From Pseudomonadota bacterium (lineage in GTDB: Bacteria > Pseudomonadota > Gammaproteobacteria > Pseudomonadales > UBA5518): a DNA stretch of 6,767 nt. Positions 5,031 to 6,767 of the stretch are shown here, in pieces. Position 1 is the first letter of the stretch. Each line of letters begins with the position of its first letter. Location of the stretch: NCBI GenBank assembly GCA_963204845.1, contig CAUJIL010000066.1, positions 1-6,767 of the forward strand, read 5' to 3'. A program made the translations under genes and the position numbers. Below the pieces are notes generated by a model. The model was given only the letters and a program-made list of their open reading frames with translations, was not told the origin of the DNA and did not search any database.

Positions 5031-6767
5031 CTAGCCCTGGCCGTTCGTGTCCGCGGGCGCCGGTGGTTCGGCGAGCTCGCGCTGCTGGTCCTCGAGGTAC
5101 AGGCGGTGCAGCGCTTCCTGCGAGCGCACGCGGCGGCGGTGGCCGCGGTCCCGGTAGCCGTTGTCCTGGTCGCCGTGCAGGAGGCGCGCCTTGACGTTGT
5201 CGGCCCACTGGGTGTCCAGCAGTCGCTGCAGCAGTCGCTGCGCTTCGGGGTCGTAGATCGGCACCGTGACCTCGACGCGGTGGTCGAGGTTGCGGGTCAT
5301 CAGGTCGGCCGACGAGATGAAGTAGCGCGGCTCGCCGTTGTTGTGGAACACGTAGACCCGGCTGTGTTCGAGGAAGCGGTCGACGATGCTGATCGCCTCG
5401 ATGTTGTCGCTGACGCCCTCGACCCCGGCCACCAGGGCGCACATGCCGCGCACGATCGCGCGTATCTTCACGCCGGCCTGCGAGGCCTCGTACAGGCGCT
5501 CGATGATCTCCTCGTCGACCAGGTTGTTGCATTTGATGAAGATCCTCGCCGCGCGTCCGGCGCGGGCGTTGATCACCTCGGTGTGGATCAGACGCAGCAG
5601 CGTCGAGCGGTTGCCAAGCGGCGAGACCGCGAGGTGGCGGAACTTGTGGCGCCGGTACGTGTGGCGGATGAAGTCGAAGACGTTGTGCACGTCCTCGGTG
5701 AGCTCGGGGTCGGCGGTGAACAGCGCGAGGTCGGTGTAGACGCGCGCCGTCTTCTCGTTGAAGTTGCCGGTGCCGATGTGTGCATAGCGCCGCAGCTGGC
5801 TGCCTTCCTGGCGATTGATCAGGATCAGCTTCGAGTGCACCTTGAGCCCGGGGATGCCGAAGATCACGTGCACGCCGGCTTCGGTGAGTCGTTGGGCCCA
5901 GTCGATGTTCGCGGCCTCGTCGAAACGCGCGCGCAGCTCGACGATCGCCAGCACGTCCTTGCCGTTCAGCGCGGCGCAGATCAGCGAGTTCGCGATGTGG
6001 GAGTCGGCTGCGATGCGGTACAGCGTGACCTGGATCGAGCGCACGCAGGGGTCGATCGCCGCCGCGCTCAGCAACTGCTCGGTGTAGCGGAACGAGTGGT
6101 ACGGGTAGTTCAGCAGGATGTCGCCGGTGGCGATGGCGGCGAAGATGTTGCGCTGGGCCTCGATGCGCGGTGACTTCAGCGGATTCAGCTGGCGGTTCTC
6201 CAGCGCGCGCGGGCCCAGGTTCGGAAAGCCCATGAAGTCCTTCGAGTTGTGGTAGCGCGCGCCGGGCAGCACGTTGTCGTAGCTGCCGAGCCGCAGGCGT
6301 CGCACCAGCGTGTCGAGCATGTCGTTCGGCATGCGCCGGTCGTAGACCAGGCGCACCGGGTCGCCGAGCTTGCGCTTCCTCAGGCCGCTGGCCAGCGCAT
6401 CGACCAGGCTTTGCGTGATGCCCTCGCCGAGTTCCAGCTCGGCGTCGCGCGTGAGCTTGAACTGGAACGCATCGGCCTGCGCGATCGGGAACACGCCCTT
6501 GAACACGTCGGGCAGGCAGGCGCGGATGATGTTGTCCAGCACCATCAGTACCTGCCGCCCGGGGTGCGCCGCCGGCGACGGCAGTGCCACGAAGCGCGGC
6601 ATCCGGTCGGACGGAACGTTCACGATCGCGTAGCGGCTGTTCTGGTTCGCGAGCTGCATGCGCACCGCGAGGTAGATCGAGCCGTCATCGAGTTGGGGTA
6701 TCGGCGAACCCTCGGCGAGGATGATCGGCGTCAGCGCCGGCATCACGCGGCTGAAAAAGTAGCGGCG
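5031..6767 (-). CDS. ppk1: Polyphosphate kinase 1 (5' partial; N-terminus beyond the right edge)
   Basis: Ppk1 reversibly transfers the ATP gamma-phosphate to a growing inorganic polyphosphate chain, through a phosphohistidine, at the membrane periphery. The frame is open to the window edge and starts mid-domain (RRYFFSRVMPALTPIIL), so about 120 residues are missing compared with E. coli Ppk. Counting the in-frame GTG at 6746 as residue 1 (not a true start), the active-site residues all align with E. coli at a constant offset of 131. R244 (TLYRIA) and R274 (LRARFDE) match R375 and R405, the Mg/phosphate-binding arginines. H304 (LKVHSKL) matches the phosphorylated H435, H323 (YAHIGTGNFNEKTARVYTD) matches H454, and H461 (LEHSRVYVF) matches H592. 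The enzyme should be active. The last 20 or so residues are a charged, Pro-rich tail absent from E. coli. The gene lies 132 bases upstream of trhP on the same strand. Confidence 0.96.
   Translation of the reverse strand, partial: RRYFFSRVMPALTPIILAEGSPIPQLDDGSIYLAVRMQLANQNSRYAIVNVPSDRMPRFVALPSPAAHPGRQVLMVLDNIIRACLPDVFKGVFPIAQADAFQFKLTRDAELELGEGITQSLVDALASGLRKRKLGDPVRLVYDRRMPNDMLDTLVRRLRLGSYDNVLPGARYHNSKDFMGFPNLGPRALENRQLNPLKSPRIEAQRNIFAAIATGDILLNYPYHSFRYTEQLLSAAAIDPCVRSIQVTLYRIAADSHIANSLICAALNGKDVLAIVELRARFDEAANIDWAQRLTEAGVHVIFGIPGLKVHSKLILINRQEGSQLRRYAHIGTGNFNEKTARVYTDLALFTADPELTEDVHNVFDFIRHTYRRHKFRHLAVSPLGNRSTLLRLIHTEVINARAGRAARIFIKCNNLVDEEIIERLYEASQAGVKIRAIVRGMCALVAGVEGVSDNIEAISIVDRFLEHSRVYVFHNNGEPRYFISSADLMTRNLDHRVEVTVPIYDPEAQRLLQRLLDTQWADNVKARLLHGDQDNGYRDRGHRRRVRSQEALHRLYLEDQQRELAEPPAPADTNGQG
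5218..5241. repeat. Two tandem copies of a 12-base unit inside ppk1
   Basis: AGCAGTCGCTGC occurs twice without a gap. On the coding (minus) strand it contributes to the peptide QRLLQRLL near the C-terminus of Ppk (about residues 503-510), in a region that is helical in E. coli Ppk. Being in frame, it lengthens or reshapes a helix without breaking the gene. It may be a small in-frame duplication or codon-level coincidence. Confidence 0.5.

Noticed and set aside
5106..6173. 355-residue open frame on the plus strand opposite ppk1
   Set aside because: It is a mirror of a strongly conserved ppk1 coding strand, composed mostly of Val, Asp, Ala, Arg and Leu, with no ribosome binding site or motif.
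6744..6746. GTG at 6746 as the start of ppk1
   Set aside because: The frame continues upstream to the window edge with conserved Ppk sequence (RRYFFSR), and about 120 N-terminal residues known in the family are missing.

Overview
The window is a GC-rich stretch (roughly two thirds G+C by eye, with strongly G/C-ending codons) of ordinary bacterial chromosome. It most likely comes from a gammaproteobacterium outside the enterics. The two best taxonomic clues are a tRNA-hydroxylation protein very close in sequence to Escherichia coli TrhP (YegQ) and a YbbN/CnoX chaperedoxin ending like the E. coli protein. GTAG-headed REP palindromes of the kind common in Pseudomonas, Xanthomonas and related high-GC genera point the same way. 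I cannot name the genus.

Layout, left to right. Positions 2-2077 (+) hold the 3' part of a fadJ/HADHA-type multifunctional beta-oxidation gene, cut by the left edge. A 110-base gap carries a good sigma70-type promoter (TATAAT at 2153-2158) that drives a small, charged protein of unknown function (2188-2469, +). After a GC-rich gap with hairpins comes cnoX (2596-3450, +), a thioredoxin-TPR chaperedoxin with an intact CSPC site. Between cnoX and the convergent trhP is a 128-base region packed with palindromes. These include two identical REP elements in direct orientation and a third, inverted one whose GTAG head supplies the trhP stop codon. trhP occupies 3579-4898 (-). Upstream of it, also on the minus strand, is ppk1, polyphosphate kinase (5031 to the right edge), which lacks its N-terminus.

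Functionally the window mixes fatty-acid degradation (FadJ), protein-folding protection (CnoX), wobble-uridine modification (TrhP) and polyphosphate synthesis (Ppk). CnoX and polyphosphate are both known to protect proteins during oxidative (hypochlorous acid) stress. The genes sit on opposite strands, however, so a shared role here is only a suggestion.

I found no prophage, transposase, CRISPR array, rRNA or tRNA. No clearly new system is visible. The most rewarding parts are the REP cluster, with compensatory stem changes and stop-codon overlap, and the unknown RR-rich small protein with its own promoter.
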